The notes under the pieces are model-generated. The model did not search any database and was not told the origin of the DNA. It saw nothing but the letters and a program-made list of their open reading frames with translations. A DNA stretch of 64,000 nucleotides from Lipingzhangella_A rawalii (GTDB lineage: Bacteria; Actinomycetota; Actinomycetes; Streptosporangiales; Streptosporangiaceae): assembly GCF_031628175.1 (NCBI RefSeq), contig NZ_JAVLVT010000006.1, positions 186,001-250,000 of the forward strand, written 5' to 3'. How positions within the stretch are numbered: position 1 is the stretch's first letter; the number at the start of each line of letters is the position of its first letter. Both the position numbers and the translations under genes were made by a program. Shown in pieces: positions 52,120 to 60,650 of this stretch.

Positions 52120-52408
52120 GGTTCCCACCCCCGATCGGCCGCGCCCGTGTAGGGAGCACGATGGCGGTGCCTGAGGCGGCGGCACGGAGCTGTTCGGCGA
52201 GCTGGTCGGCCTGAGCGGCACCGGGTTCCAGCAGTACCCCCAGGCGGGCGAGGCTCACGGTGGTCCACAGCTCCCGGGCGGCCCCACTGGCGTGCACCCG
52301 CGCGAGATCGCCCGCCGCCTGGTCCAGAGCCTGAACCGCCCGGTGCAACCGGTGCGTCTCGCCCAACCCCAAACCCCGGGCCTGCGCGGATTCCTGGTTC
52401 CCGGTCAT
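52112..52408 (-). CDS. Small helical protein of the regulator operon
   Basis: 98 aa, not recognised. Helical (THRLHRAVQALDQAAGDLARVH, LWTTVSLARLGVLLE, ADQLAEQLRAAA). ATG 52408 forms an ATGA overlap with the upstream stop. Position between a Cys-containing protein and the HATPase suggests a regulatory accessory role. Confidence 0.6.
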   Translation of the reverse strand: MTGNQESAQARGLGLGETHRLHRAVQALDQAAGDLARVHASGAARELWTTVSLARLGVLLEPGAAQADQLAEQLRAAASGTAIVLPTRARPIGGGNHV

Positions 52409-53136
52409 GGGGTCACCACCCCCAACGGGATCGTGGGCGCGTCCGGGATGACCTTCGTCGGCACAATCGCCACCGAGCCCGGCCATTGCCCGGACTTCAC
52501 CGGCGGAACCGGGCTGGCCCCGGGGCCGGGACGTATCGCCGGGCGGGACGCTGGCCCACGCCTAGCCCCGGGTGCCCCTGCCGGTACTGCGATGGGTTCC
52601 CGGTCCGCCTCGGCCTCCGGCACCACCCCCGGGATCGGGGCCACCGGCCGTGCGCCGCTCCGGGGTGGGGCCTCCAGGTTCTCCAGCCCCGCCACCACCC
52701 GCTTCAGCACCGCTGGGTTCCGCGACGCGGGCGGGCGCCACGCGTCCGCCGGCTGCGGCTCCAGAGCCGAAGCCGGAGCCGGAGCCGAGGGACCCTGTGC
52801 CCCCGGCACCCGCTTCGGCAACTTCGGCTGCGCCGGCTCAGAGTTCGGATCTGGAGCAGGCTCCGATTCGGCCCCGCCACAGGCACACGGACCCACGAAA
52901 CAGGACCGCGCCTCCTCCGGCGGAAACGGACACGGATGCTCCACCGGAGTCACCGACGACCACTTACACCCCTCAACCGGGCACTGCCAGAACATCGCCG
53001 AGTGCGGCCCCGTAGGGGAGCTCTGCGTCGTCTCCAAGCGCCCACACACCAAACGGGCCTCCTGCTGGGCCACCATCCGCACATACGGACGTACCCTGTC
53101 CGCAGACCGGGACTGCCCCACCGATACCCTTGCCAT
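52405..53136 (-). CDS. Proline-rich protein with Cys motifs, head of regulator operon
   Basis: 243 aa, not recognised. Residues ~1-85 carry MARVSVGQSRSADRVRPYVRMVAQQEARLVCGRLE, then FWQCPVEGCKW and CFVGPCACGG, which could form one or two zinc sites. Residues ~85-243 are Pro/Ala/Glu-rich and probably disordered. ATG 53136 is chosen for the start of conserved-looking sequence. It is divergent from the Scr1-type regulator. Confidence 0.55.
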   Translation of the reverse strand: MARVSVGQSRSADRVRPYVRMVAQQEARLVCGRLETTQSSPTGPHSAMFWQCPVEGCKWSSVTPVEHPCPFPPEEARSCFVGPCACGGAESEPAPDPNSEPAQPKLPKRVPGAQGPSAPAPASALEPQPADAWRPPASRNPAVLKRVVAGLENLEAPPRSGARPVAPIPGVVPEAEADREPIAVPAGAPGARRGPASRPAIRPGPGASPVPPVKSGQWPGSVAIVPTKVIPDAPTIPLGVVTP

Positions 53137-53284
53137 GTCATCAGCTCCAATCCAACTGGCGGCCAACCCCCGGACGGGTCGACTCCGTCGCGGGGACTCT
53201 TTCTTTGCAAGATCTACGATCGCCGGATAACTAGAGCCGCGCCAGTATCCATACACCTATGCACAGATCTGAAGTTTTGGTAGT

Positions 53285-53296
53285 GCGCTGTAGCGC
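53285..53296. promoter_or_regulatory. GCGCT-GT-AGCGC palindrome before the Scr1-type regulator
   Basis: A 12-nt near-perfect palindrome lies 20 nt before the regulator ATG, in the AT-rich divergent promoter region. Likely an autoregulatory operator. Confidence 0.4.
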
Positions 53297-53316
53297 GAGT
53301 ATGTATAACGGAGCAC

Positions 53317-54123
53317 ATGGCTGGAAACGAATCGCGAAATTCATGGTCACGCTGGGGCGTAGAGCTGCGACATCAGCGAGAAGTATCCAGCATGACGCAG
53401 CTGCAACTCGCCAAGGCGATGCATGTAGCGTCTCCCACTATCAGCGCTTTCGAGCGTGGGACACGAACCCCAAGACGGGAGCATTCGACTAAAGCGGACG
53501 CGGTTCTGTCTACGGGGGGACGGCTGGAGCAGCTTTGGGATGAGCTGAGCGATACGCGGCAGATTCCCGAGTCATGGCGCGACTTTGCGCAGCTTGAGCA
53601 GCAGGCCATCGAAATCCGGGAGTATCAGATGGCGTTGGTACCTGGTCTGCTTCAACACCCGGACTACGCTCGCTACATCCTTCGGCAGGGGCGGCCCTCT
53701 GAAACAGACGAGCAAGTGGCCTCGCTGGTGAAGGCGCGGACCGCACGTCTCGCGGATCTTCGTCATACCCCCCTGACCTTCGTCCTTGAGGAGATGGTCT
53801 TTAGCAGGGTCTTGGGATCGCCTGAGATCATGCGGTCCCAGATTGATCATGTGATGGGACTGATCGACAACCGCCGGATCCGCGTAGCTCTGGTTCCCTT
53901 CGTCGCACCTCTACGACCTGCACTTTCGGGTGCTTACAGGATCATGAACCTACCGAACGGACGTATTGTTGTACACATTGAACATCCTGGCGGGTTGGCC
54001 GTGCTCAGCAACTCGGCGGATGTGAATCGGCTGGTCACGCTGTTCGGTCTCCAGCAGACAGAGGCGCTGTCGTTGGGAGCCTCGCTCGACCGGATGAACG
54101 AGATTAGAAAGGCCCTCTCATGA
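53317..54123 (+). CDS. Scr1-type XRE regulator (DUF5753)
   Basis: 268 aa. Helix-turn-helix at ~15-70 (LRHQREVSSMTQLQLAKAMHVASPTISAFERGTRTP), then the ~170-aa DUF5753 domain (EIREYQMALVPGLLQHPDYARYILRQGRP, LEEMVFSRVLG, HIEHPGG). In Streptomyces such proteins pair with a DUF397 partner as toxin-antitoxin-like or signalling modules. Here the stop overlaps the DUF397 start (ATGA). Confidence 0.92.
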   Translation: MAGNESRNSWSRWGVELRHQREVSSMTQLQLAKAMHVASPTISAFERGTRTPRREHSTKADAVLSTGGRLEQLWDELSDTRQIPESWRDFAQLEQQAIEIREYQMALVPGLLQHPDYARYILRQGRPSETDEQVASLVKARTARLADLRHTPLTFVLEEMVFSRVLGSPEIMRSQIDHVMGLIDNRRIRVALVPFVAPLRPALSGAYRIMNLPNGRIVVHIEHPGGLAVLSNSADVNRLVTLFGLQQTEALSLGASLDRMNEIRKALS

Positions 54124-54308
54124 ACAAGGTCATCTGGCACAAGTCCAGCTACAGTCCGAACACCGACCCCAACTGCGTCGAATGCCGCGCGCCCGGCCCC
54201 GACCGCATGCTGCTCCGCGACTCCCAGCACCCAGAGCTGGGCCACCTCGACCTCCCCTCCCACGAATGGACCGCACTGCTCCACGCCGTCCGCACCGGCG
54301 AGGTGTAA
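54120..54308 (+). CDS. DUF397 protein
   Basis: 62 aa. WHKSSYSPNTDPNCVECR, then LLRDSQHPELGHLDLPSHEWTALLHAV is the full DUF397 domain. Partner of the upstream Scr1-type regulator, translationally coupled. DUF397 proteins (Scr2, BldB-neighbour type) may act as the effector or toxin-like half. Confidence 0.92.
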   Translation: MNKVIWHKSSYSPNTDPNCVECRAPGPDRMLLRDSQHPELGHLDLPSHEWTALLHAVRTGEV

Positions 54309-54468
54309 CCACGAGTGGGCCGGGCACCAGAAACTTCGAACACCGCCCGGCCCCGCGCTGACGGGAACACTCCTGGAGACACCAGGCACTCGTCCAGCTA
54401 CAGCCAGCCCGTGAGTGGGCAATGGGTGGAGGTCGCCGCCGACCTGCACAGGGCCGCCGTGCGGGACT

Positions 54469-55128
54469 CTAGGTGTGTCGGCGGGTGGCTGTGCCGATCA
54501 GGGTGCCGACATGGTCGGTTTGCGGTGCTGGTTCCACCCACACGTGTGCGTGTGCGAACCCCGCGCTGTGGAGGAGCTGCTCCCACTCGTCCGGGGTTGC
54601 GGCCCACTGGTGCAGCCATACCCGCCGGCCACGGAAGCCGGCTCCGTACATCCCCTGCGGGCCGGACGTGCCCGGGACCGGTTCCGCGTGGGAGAACACC
54701 AGGCGTCCGCCCGGCCGGATCCGATCATGCACCAGCGGCAGCAGCTCGTGGGGATCGCAGAACCAGACCGCTGCCCACACCGAGTAGATCGCATCCCACA
54801 CCTGGCCAGTACCGCGCAGGAACTCCATAGCCTCGCCCTGGTGGAACTGTGCACCCAATGGCTCCCACTGGTTGCGCGCCTGCTCCACCTGAATGGGGGA
54901 AACATCGATGCCTTCGGCCTTGACCCCAGCGCGGGACAGGGCAGCGACCGCAATCCCGCGCCCACACCCCAACTCCAGGGCTGTCTCCGGTTCACCGAGG
55001 AGTTCACGGCCGGGGCCGTGGTGCTCCCACTGGGTCCAGCCGAACGCGGCATCCAGGTCGGATTCGGCGGTGACCCCGCTGGCGTAGCGGTCCCAGTACT
55101 CGGTGACGGTGGAGGTTGGGTTCGCCAT
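54469..55128 (-). CDS. Class I SAM-dependent methyltransferase
   Basis: 219 aa. Motif I LELGCGRGIAVAALSRAGVKAEGIDVS, post-I acidic residue in GIDVS, motif II-like WDAIYSVWAAVWFCDP and RIRPGGRLVFSHAEP. It is a small-molecule-type methyltransferase; the substrate is unknown. AAGGGG precedes the ATG. It converges on the DUF397 gene and follows the 55252 gene on the same strand, 123 nt apart. Confidence 0.87.
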   Translation of the reverse strand: MANPTSTVTEYWDRYASGVTAESDLDAAFGWTQWEHHGPGRELLGEPETALELGCGRGIAVAALSRAGVKAEGIDVSPIQVEQARNQWEPLGAQFHQGEAMEFLRGTGQVWDAIYSVWAAVWFCDPHELLPLVHDRIRPGGRLVFSHAEPVPGTSGPQGMYGAGFRGRRVWLHQWAATPDEWEQLLHSAGFAHAHVWVEPAPQTDHVGTLIGTATRRHT

Positions 55129-55251
55129 GAGTGCCCCTTGAGCGCGCAGTGACAGGACGCGGCTCACGGTAGCGCGGTCTCTCTGTGGGGCGCGGGCAAA
55201 CCCAGCACGGGGCCACCACACCACGGTGCGGTGGCCCCTCACTCTCGGATG

Positions 55252-55704
55252 CTAGTGACAGTTGCTTCCTGGGTGGCACGGCGAGCACTTGGCCGCATCC
55301 CGGGCCCACAACGGCCAGTCGATGACGAACCCGTTGGCCTCGATCACGTGTGCCGTGCGCTCAACGGTCCCGTCGTACTTGAAAGCGATCTCGGGCACGT
55401 GGTGCATGAACCCGGTGAACCAGCGGTCGCAGAACTCGGCATAGTGGCGGGTGTCCAGGATGAAGTTGTGTACCGCGATATCCACCAGGGGGCCACAGCC
55501 AATCTCCAGGCCCTGACCCCACTTCTCCATGGCGGTGATCAGGTAGGCCACGGCCTGGCCAAAGCAGCGCGTGGCCATCACGCTGTCCCACGGGTGGTCG
55601 CGGGTGAGTAGGAGGATCTGGCGGTCCCACACCTCGGTGGGCACGAAGTCACGCGGATCACGGGACACAGTGGGGATGGCGGGGGTGTCCACGGTCGTGG
55701 TCAT
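55252..55704 (-). CDS. Small conserved protein, GRDP-like
   Basis: 150 aa. The block EVWDRQILLLTRDHPWDSVMATRCFGQAVAYLITAM, then CGPLVDIAVHNFILDTRHYAEFCDRWFTGFMHHVP resembles the glycine-rich-domain-protein (PF07173-like) family common in actinomycete regulator islands. The Cys/His-rich tail AAKCSPCHPGSNCH could bind a metal. ATG 55704 is favoured over 55707 by spacing from AGAGG. Function unknown; divergent from the XRE-TPR regulator. Confidence 0.65.
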   Translation of the reverse strand: MTTTVDTPAIPTVSRDPRDFVPTEVWDRQILLLTRDHPWDSVMATRCFGQAVAYLITAMEKWGQGLEIGCGPLVDIAVHNFILDTRHYAEFCDRWFTGFMHHVPEIAFKYDGTVERTAHVIEANGFVIDWPLWARDAAKCSPCHPGSNCH

Positions 55705-55745
55705 CATTCACCTCTTCCGGTTGCCCGGCGGCGGGAATGCCGCCG

Positions 55746-55825
55746 TCTGGTGATTCCAGACAACGCCGCGGCCGTGGAGCGCATCAATGCGCGCGTGGTG
55801 AGCACACATTGCCCTCGACGGCAAT
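55746..55825. promoter_or_regulatory. Divergent promoter region with three different palindromes
   Basis: TCTGG-n5-CCAGA (55746-55760), GCGCAT-CA-ATGCGC (55779-55792) and ATTGCC-n6-GGCAAT (55808-55825) lie between two divergent genes. They are unrelated in sequence, suggesting more than one regulator or a folded leader. Confidence 0.5.
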
Positions 55826-55880
55826 ATTGAGCACGCGCGCTACGGGGTAAGGTCTACCCTCCCACCCTCAGGAGATCGCT

Positions 55881-57179
55881 GTGCCGGTCAGCCGCGCGAC
55901 CCGCGCCCAGCTCGCACGCGAAGCCGCTCGTATCCGCGCCGAGCACCAGCGCGCCGGTGCCCCCGTGCCCGCCATCACTGCACAGATCACCCGCGAGCTT
56001 CCTCTGTCTGCGCTGGAGGCGTGGCGGCTCGCCTACGGATGGTCGCGCCGGCATGTCGTCGAAGCTGTCGGCGAGGTCTATCGCGTCGAAGGTCTCGCCA
56101 CGCCCGGCCTGACCACGGCGATGCTGTGCCGGTGGGAGCACGGCCAGGCCCGCCCGGGTCCCGAATACATCCACGCCCTGGCACAGGTGTACGGGACCAT
56201 GCCGACACGACTCGGTCTTGCCCTGCCCGCAGGCGGGCTTGATTGGTACGGTCAGCGGATACCGCAGCCGCGACAGGAGCCCCAGATGCCCTCCGAGTAC
56301 CCCGAGCTGGTGGCCGTTGCTGACAGCATCGGGCTACACGGAGCCGATACCGGGGCATACCTGGCCGAGAACGCCCTGGACTTCTACGCGGCCCGCTACA
56401 GCGACTTCCCACCCCACATCCTGGCCAGGGAGGTAGCCCGTTGCCGCAGCCTGCTCATGCACCACCAGGACACGGACACCCGACGCGTCCTGGGTTGGCT
56501 CTCAGCGTTACTGGGCAACCTCGCCCACCACACCGCCGACCCGGCAGGCGCACTCATCCACCTGGGCACCGCTGCTCGCATCGGGGAACAGGTCGGCGAC
56601 GCCAGACTGACGGGATGGGCGGTGGGCGCCCAGTCCATGGTGACCATGTCCCAAGATCGGCCCACTGATGCACTGGACTTGGCCGACCACGCTGCCCAGT
56701 ACGCCACCACCCCGCTGCGCCGCGCCCAAGTCACTGCGTGGTGCCGACTGCGTCCCCTCGCTGCCCTGGGCGACACGGCCGGGATGGCCGAAGCCATCCG
56801 CCAGGCCCGCCGGGACATGGACGCCAGCGCGGACGCACCAGGTCGGTTCGGGTTCGACCAGCCCGAATTCGAGCTGCACGTGGCCGAAGCCCAACTCGCG
56901 CACCATCCCGCCGCAGCACGCGAGCACGCAACAGCCTCCGCAGGTCTCAAGCGCGTGGGCTCACCCGGCTGGGCCGCAGCCATCGCGGTACACGCACGCG
57001 CCGAGGCAGCCCACCACCAGACCCAGGACGCGGTCGGGCTGGCGGAGAACCTACTTGACGCGGTCCCGGCCGACGCGCTGCGCGCCAACACGGTGACACG
57101 ACTACAGCACCTCGCGGATGACCTGTCGGGCCAGCCTGCGGCGCGCGGCCTGACTGAACGTATCCGGGCGCTCGGATGA
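55881..57179 (+). CDS. XRE-type regulator with TPR-like C-terminal domain
   Basis: 432 aa. Helix-turn-helix region ~40-115 (LEAWRLAYGWSRRHVVEAVGEVY, AMLCRWEHGQARPGPEYIHALAQVYG). The remainder is helical TPR-like repeats (VLGWLSALLGNLAHHTADPAGALIHLGTAARI, DALDLADHAAQYA), as in Streptomyces regulators that bind signalling peptides or small ligands. GGAG lies 6 nt before the GTG. A 48-bp piece of this gene (56926-56973) recurs at 58857-58904. Confidence 0.87.
   Translation: MPVSRATRAQLAREAARIRAEHQRAGAPVPAITAQITRELPLSALEAWRLAYGWSRRHVVEAVGEVYRVEGLATPGLTTAMLCRWEHGQARPGPEYIHALAQVYGTMPTRLGLALPAGGLDWYGQRIPQPRQEPQMPSEYPELVAVADSIGLHGADTGAYLAENALDFYAARYSDFPPHILAREVARCRSLLMHHQDTDTRRVLGWLSALLGNLAHHTADPAGALIHLGTAARIGEQVGDARLTGWAVGAQSMVTMSQDRPTDALDLADHAAQYATTPLRRAQVTAWCRLRPLAALGDTAGMAEAIRQARRDMDASADAPGRFGFDQPEFELHVAEAQLAHHPAAAREHATASAGLKRVGSPGWAAAIAVHARAEAAHHQTQDAVGLAENLLDAVPADALRANTVTRLQHLADDLSGQPAARGLTERIRALG
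56926..56973. repeat. 48-bp direct repeat, copy inside the XRE-TPR gene
   Basis: 47 of 48 bases match 58857-58904 at an offset of 1931. This copy lies in the intact coding sequence and is presumably the source. Confidence 0.88.
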
Positions 57180-57267
57180 CCATCCATGCATGCCAAAGCC
57201 GGTAATGCCGTAAGCCTGGTCACCCGGCGCTACTGTGGGACGATCGCGCCGCTGGAAGGAATCACCG

Positions 57268-58560
57268 ATGCATGATGTTCGCGCGCTGCTCGACCTGGGG
57301 GACGAGGCCGTCCGAAAGTTGGCCCGTCGTGGCTATGCGCTGGACCTCTCGGTGTTGTCCGACCTCCAGGATCGCCGCAACCAGAGCATCTATTCCGCGG
57401 ATGAGCTGCGGGCCGAATCCAAGCGGGTGGCCAAGCAGGTCACCGAGGCGGCGCGTGCCGGCGAGGATGTCACCGAGCTGAAGGAGCATGCCCGCCAGCT
57501 CAAGGAACAGATCCGCGAACGTGAGCAGGAGCAGGAGCGGATCCAGCAGGAGCTGCGGGAGTTCGTGCTCGGGATTCCAAACCTCCCGCTGGACTCCGCA
57601 CCCGAGGGTGATTCGGAGGACTTCGCTGTTGAGTTGCGCAAAGTGGGGACTCCGCCCGCGTTCGACTTCGATCCGAAGGATCACGTCGATCTCGGCGAGG
57701 CCATGGGGATCTTCGACTTCACCCGGGCCACCAAGCTGTCTGGCCCCCGCTTCAGTATCACCCGCGGTGTCGGCGCTGCGCTCGAACGGGCTCTGGCCTG
57801 GTTCTTCCTGACCCTGCATACCCAGCGGCACGACTACGTCGAGTACGGCGTGCCCTTCCTGGTCACCCCGACGACGATGACCGGAACCGGGCAGCTTCCC
57901 AAGTTCGAGGAGGACCTGTTCAAGACGGGGGTGGCCGACCGGGACCTCTACCTGATTCCCACCGCTGAGGTGCCCCTGACCAACCTGTTCGCCGACGAGA
58001 TCCTCGCCCCGGCGGACCTGCCGCTGGGTCTGACGGCGCACACTCCCTGCTTCCGTTCCGAAGCCGGCTCCTACGGCCGGGACACCCGCGGAATCTTGCG
58101 TCAGCACCAGTTCGCGAAGGTGGAGATGGTTCGTGTCTGTGCCGCGGAGGACTCCCAGTCCGAGATGGACAAGATGGTCTCCCACGCCGAGACCTGCCTG
58201 AAAGAGCTGGACCTGGCCTATCGGGTGGTGGCGCTGGCGGCCGGAGACATGGGCTTCTCCGCGCAGCTGACCCACGATCTTGAGGTGTGGCTGCCCAGCC
58301 AGAACACCTACCGGGAGATCTCCTCGGTCTCCGATTGTGGCACCTTCCAGGCACGCCGCGCGGGGATCCGCACGCGCACCGTCGAGGGAAAGACCACCCC
58401 GGTGGCCACACTCAACGGCTCGGGCATGCCGATCGGCCGCACAATGGCGGCAATCCTGGAACAGAACCAGCAGCCCGACGGCTCGGTGATCCTCCCCGAA
58501 GCCCTCGTCCCCCATCTTGGGTTCCGCCGGATCGGCCCGGACGGCACACCCCAGGAGTAG
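57268..58560 (+). CDS. serS: Seryl-tRNA synthetase
   Basis: 430 aa, complete class II synthetase. N-terminal coiled-coil arm for tRNA-Ser (~25-110: RNQSIYSADELRAESKRVAKQ, KEHARQLKEQIREREQEQ). Motif 2 is FRSEAGSYGRDTRGILRQHQF and motif 3 is GSGMPIGRTMAAILE; YREISSVSDCGTFQARR is intact. It charges tRNA with serine. AAGGA lies 8 nt before ATG 57268. It is followed 3 nt later by a truncated glycosyltransferase. Whether this is the housekeeping enzyme or an extra copy linked to an antibiotic pathway cannot be settled from the window; the broken neighbours favour an accessory copy. Confidence 0.93.
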   Translation: MHDVRALLDLGDEAVRKLARRGYALDLSVLSDLQDRRNQSIYSADELRAESKRVAKQVTEAARAGEDVTELKEHARQLKEQIREREQEQERIQQELREFVLGIPNLPLDSAPEGDSEDFAVELRKVGTPPAFDFDPKDHVDLGEAMGIFDFTRATKLSGPRFSITRGVGAALERALAWFFLTLHTQRHDYVEYGVPFLVTPTTMTGTGQLPKFEEDLFKTGVADRDLYLIPTAEVPLTNLFADEILAPADLPLGLTAHTPCFRSEAGSYGRDTRGILRQHQFAKVEMVRVCAAEDSQSEMDKMVSHAETCLKELDLAYRVVALAAGDMGFSAQLTHDLEVWLPSQNTYREISSVSDCGTFQARRAGIRTRTVEGKTTPVATLNGSGMPIGRTMAAILEQNQQPDGSVILPEALVPHLGFRRIGPDGTPQE

Positions 58561-58563
58561 CGC

Positions 58564-58856
58564 GTGCTCGTCGGAATCTGTGACTTCCCCGGCAGCTACC
58601 ACTTTCCACCACACGGATACAGCGGAATCGAACGATGGCTGTGGGCCACCGCCCTCGGCGCACGCGCTGCCGGCGCCGAGGTACATCTCCTGGGCCCGCT
58701 CTGGCGCACCGAGCTGGCTGAAGATTGGCCCATCATCCCGTTGCGGTTTGAGGACGTACCCCAGGGCAGCGCGGCAGATGGACTGCCCTCCGCCGGAGGA
58801 GATCCTGGTGCAGTGGCACGAGCACATGCACCACATGGGTTACCTCGATCCCTGAT
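58564..58856 (+). pseudogene. Truncated, frameshifted glycosyltransferase
   Basis: GTG 3 nt after the serS stop opens a frame reading LVGICDFPGSYHFPPHGYSGIERWLWATALGARAAGAEVHLLGPLWR, the N-terminal donor-domain start of a GT4-like glycosyltransferase. After ~70 residues the sensible reading appears to switch frame (towards EEILVQWHEHMHHMGYLDP) and stops at ~58856, where the 48-bp XRE fragment begins. About three quarters of a normal glycosyltransferase is missing. Confidence 0.65.
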
Positions 58857-59955
58857 ACGCAACAGCGTCCGCAGGTCTCAAGCGCGTGGGCTCACCCGGC
58901 TGGGTCGCGCCCTTCTTCTGTGCCCGTTCGGCTTTGCGGCGCAGTTGGTTGTAGGCGCCGGCCAGGCCCATGGCTTTGCGAACCTCGGCGAGGACCTGTT
59001 GGACCTCCCGGCGGGTGCGCTCGGTGCCCTCCACGATGATCTGGTCCACCAGGCCAGGCTGGGTCTCAAAGGAGGCGCGGCGCTGTCGGATGGGGTCGAG
59101 GAACCGGTTCAGGGCCGCAGCGAGCTGGTCTTTGACCTCGACGTCGCCGACCGTGCCCGCCCGGTAACGCTCCTTGAGCTCGGCCACCTCGGCCGGATTG
59201 TCGTTGAACGTGTCGTGGTAGACGAAGACCGGGTTGCCCTCGACCGTTCCGGGGACGTCGGCGCTTACTCGATTGGGGTCGGTGTACATCGCCGAGACCT
59301 TCTTACGGACTTCCTCTGCGCTGTCGGACAGGTAGATGACGTTACCGAGGGACTTGCTGGCCTTGGCTTGGCCGTCCGTGCCGACCAGGGAGGACACCTC
59401 GCTGGTGATGAGTTCGGGGATGGGGAAGGTCTCGCCGTAGAGGTGGTTGAACCGTCTGGCGATCTCCCGGGTGACCTCGATGTGGGCGTGGTTGTCCTTG
59501 CCGACTGGGACGGCGTTGGCCTTGACGCAGAGGATGTCGGCGGCCTGGAGGACCGGATAGCCCAGCAGCCCGTAGGGCATGTCGGTTTCCTTGTCGGCGT
59601 CACGCGCCATGTCCTTGAGACTGGGGATGCGTTCCAGGCGCGCCACCGTGACCAGGTTCTGGAACAGGGTGTTGAGCTCGCCGATCTCCGGAATGGCGGA
59701 CTGGAGGTAGAACGTCGCGCGTTCGGGCTCGATGCCTGCGGCCAGCGCGTCGAGCACCATCTGGCGGGCGTTGCCCGAGACCTGGTCGATGTCGGCACGG
59801 GTGTTCTTGGTGGTGAGCATGTGCAGATCAGCGATGATGAACCAGGACTCGTACTGGTGTTGCAGCCTGACCCGGTTGGCGATGCTGCCCACGTAGTGGC
59901 CCAGGTGCAGCTTTCCGGTGGGCCGGTCTCCGGTGAGCATCCGCTGATCTGTCAT
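58840..59955 (-). CDS. trpS: Tryptophanyl-tRNA synthetase with foreign C-terminal tail
   Basis: 371 aa, class I synthetase. The HIGH-type motif is LHLGHYVGS; the KMSKS-type motif is KASKSLGN; Trp/adenosine pocket segments LGYPVLQAADIL and GKDNHAHIEVTREIA are intact. It should charge tRNA with tryptophan. The natural protein seems to end near RRKAERAQKKGA. The last ~22 residues (TQPGEPTRLRPADAV and on) are encoded by the antisense of the XRE fragment at 58857-58904. ATG 59955 is the conserved start. It follows a truncated aminotransferase on the same strand. An extra TrpRS is a known self-resistance device against tryptophan analogues such as indolmycin; that link is speculative here. Confidence 0.9.
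   Translation of the reverse strand: MTDQRMLTGDRPTGKLHLGHYVGSIANRVRLQHQYESWFIIADLHMLTTKNTRADIDQVSGNARQMVLDALAAGIEPERATFYLQSAIPEIGELNTLFQNLVTVARLERIPSLKDMARDADKETDMPYGLLGYPVLQAADILCVKANAVPVGKDNHAHIEVTREIARRFNHLYGETFPIPELITSEVSSLVGTDGQAKASKSLGNVIYLSDSAEEVRKKVSAMYTDPNRVSADVPGTVEGNPVFVYHDTFNDNPAEVAELKERYRAGTVGDVEVKDQLAAALNRFLDPIRQRRASFETQPGLVDQIIVEGTERTRREVQQVLAEVRKAMGLAGAYNQLRRKAERAQKKGATQPGEPTRLRPADAVAYQGSR
58857..58904. repeat. 48-bp direct repeat, displaced XRE-gene fragment
   Basis: Copy of 56926-56973 lying at the junction of the glycosyltransferase remnant and the 3' end of trpS. It marks a recombination joint. Confidence 0.88.
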
Positions 59956-60000
59956 GACGGCGGAGTCCTTCGCCAGAGGTCGGTCGTGGGTGTGCACGCG

Positions 60001-60650
60001 TCACGGGCAGCCCGGAATAGTGTCCGCGATCGCATCGATAACCGGGGCGACCGTGGGAACGTCGATCACGTGGAGCTGAATCCACCCGGGTAGCTCCCAA
60101 CGGTGACCATCGCGATACCGGGCGTTCCGCGCCCGAAGTCTATCGACAACCGGTTGGTACCAACCCGCGAGATTCAGCAACAGGAAGTTCGCCTGGCTGG
60201 GGACGTAGTCGATGCCGCGCTCGTCGAGTTCGGCACCCAGGCGCGCACGGGCGGTGCAGTTGGCCTGGATCGTCTGGTCAACGCGGGGAGGATCAGCCAA
60301 TGACACGCTGGCTGCCGCGGTGGCCAGCGCGGCGAGGGCGTACGGTAACCGCTGCTGGCACAGCCGTGCGGCGGTGGCCGTGGCGGTCAGGACGTAGCCA
60401 ACGCGTGCCCCCAGCAGGCAGTGGGCCTTCGACAGGGTGCCGACGGCCACGATTTCCGAGTGCGCCTCCATAAAGTCGGCGTAGGCCAGGTCCAGCAGCA
60501 GTCGGGCGCCGCGGGGCAACCGGGGGACCAGGTGCTGGATGATCGCATCGAGGAATACGGCGGCGCCAGAGACCGAATGTGGTAGCTCGATGACCACGAG
60601 CGCTGTGCGCTCCCCAATCGCGCGCTCCGTTCTGCCGCGCACGTGCGGGG
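60001..60650 (-). pseudogene. 5'-truncated HisC-like aminotransferase
   Basis: About 215 residues of a fold-type I PLP aminotransferase. The PLP-lysine segment GTLSKAHCLLGARVGYVL is present, then LPYALAALATAAASVSLADP, and a C-terminal SQANFLLLNLAG as in histidinol-phosphate aminotransferase relatives. The N-terminal ~130 residues are gone: the coding sequence runs into the 60651 repeat junction, beyond which the open frame is antisense of the PH-like gene copy. It sits 45 nt upstream of trpS on the same strand, so they were probably an operon. Confidence 0.75.

Noticed and set aside
57268..60650. Calling the serS/trpS block an indolmycin- or albomycin-type cluster
   Set aside because: No other cluster genes are present and the biosynthetic-type genes are broken; only a remnant is arguable.
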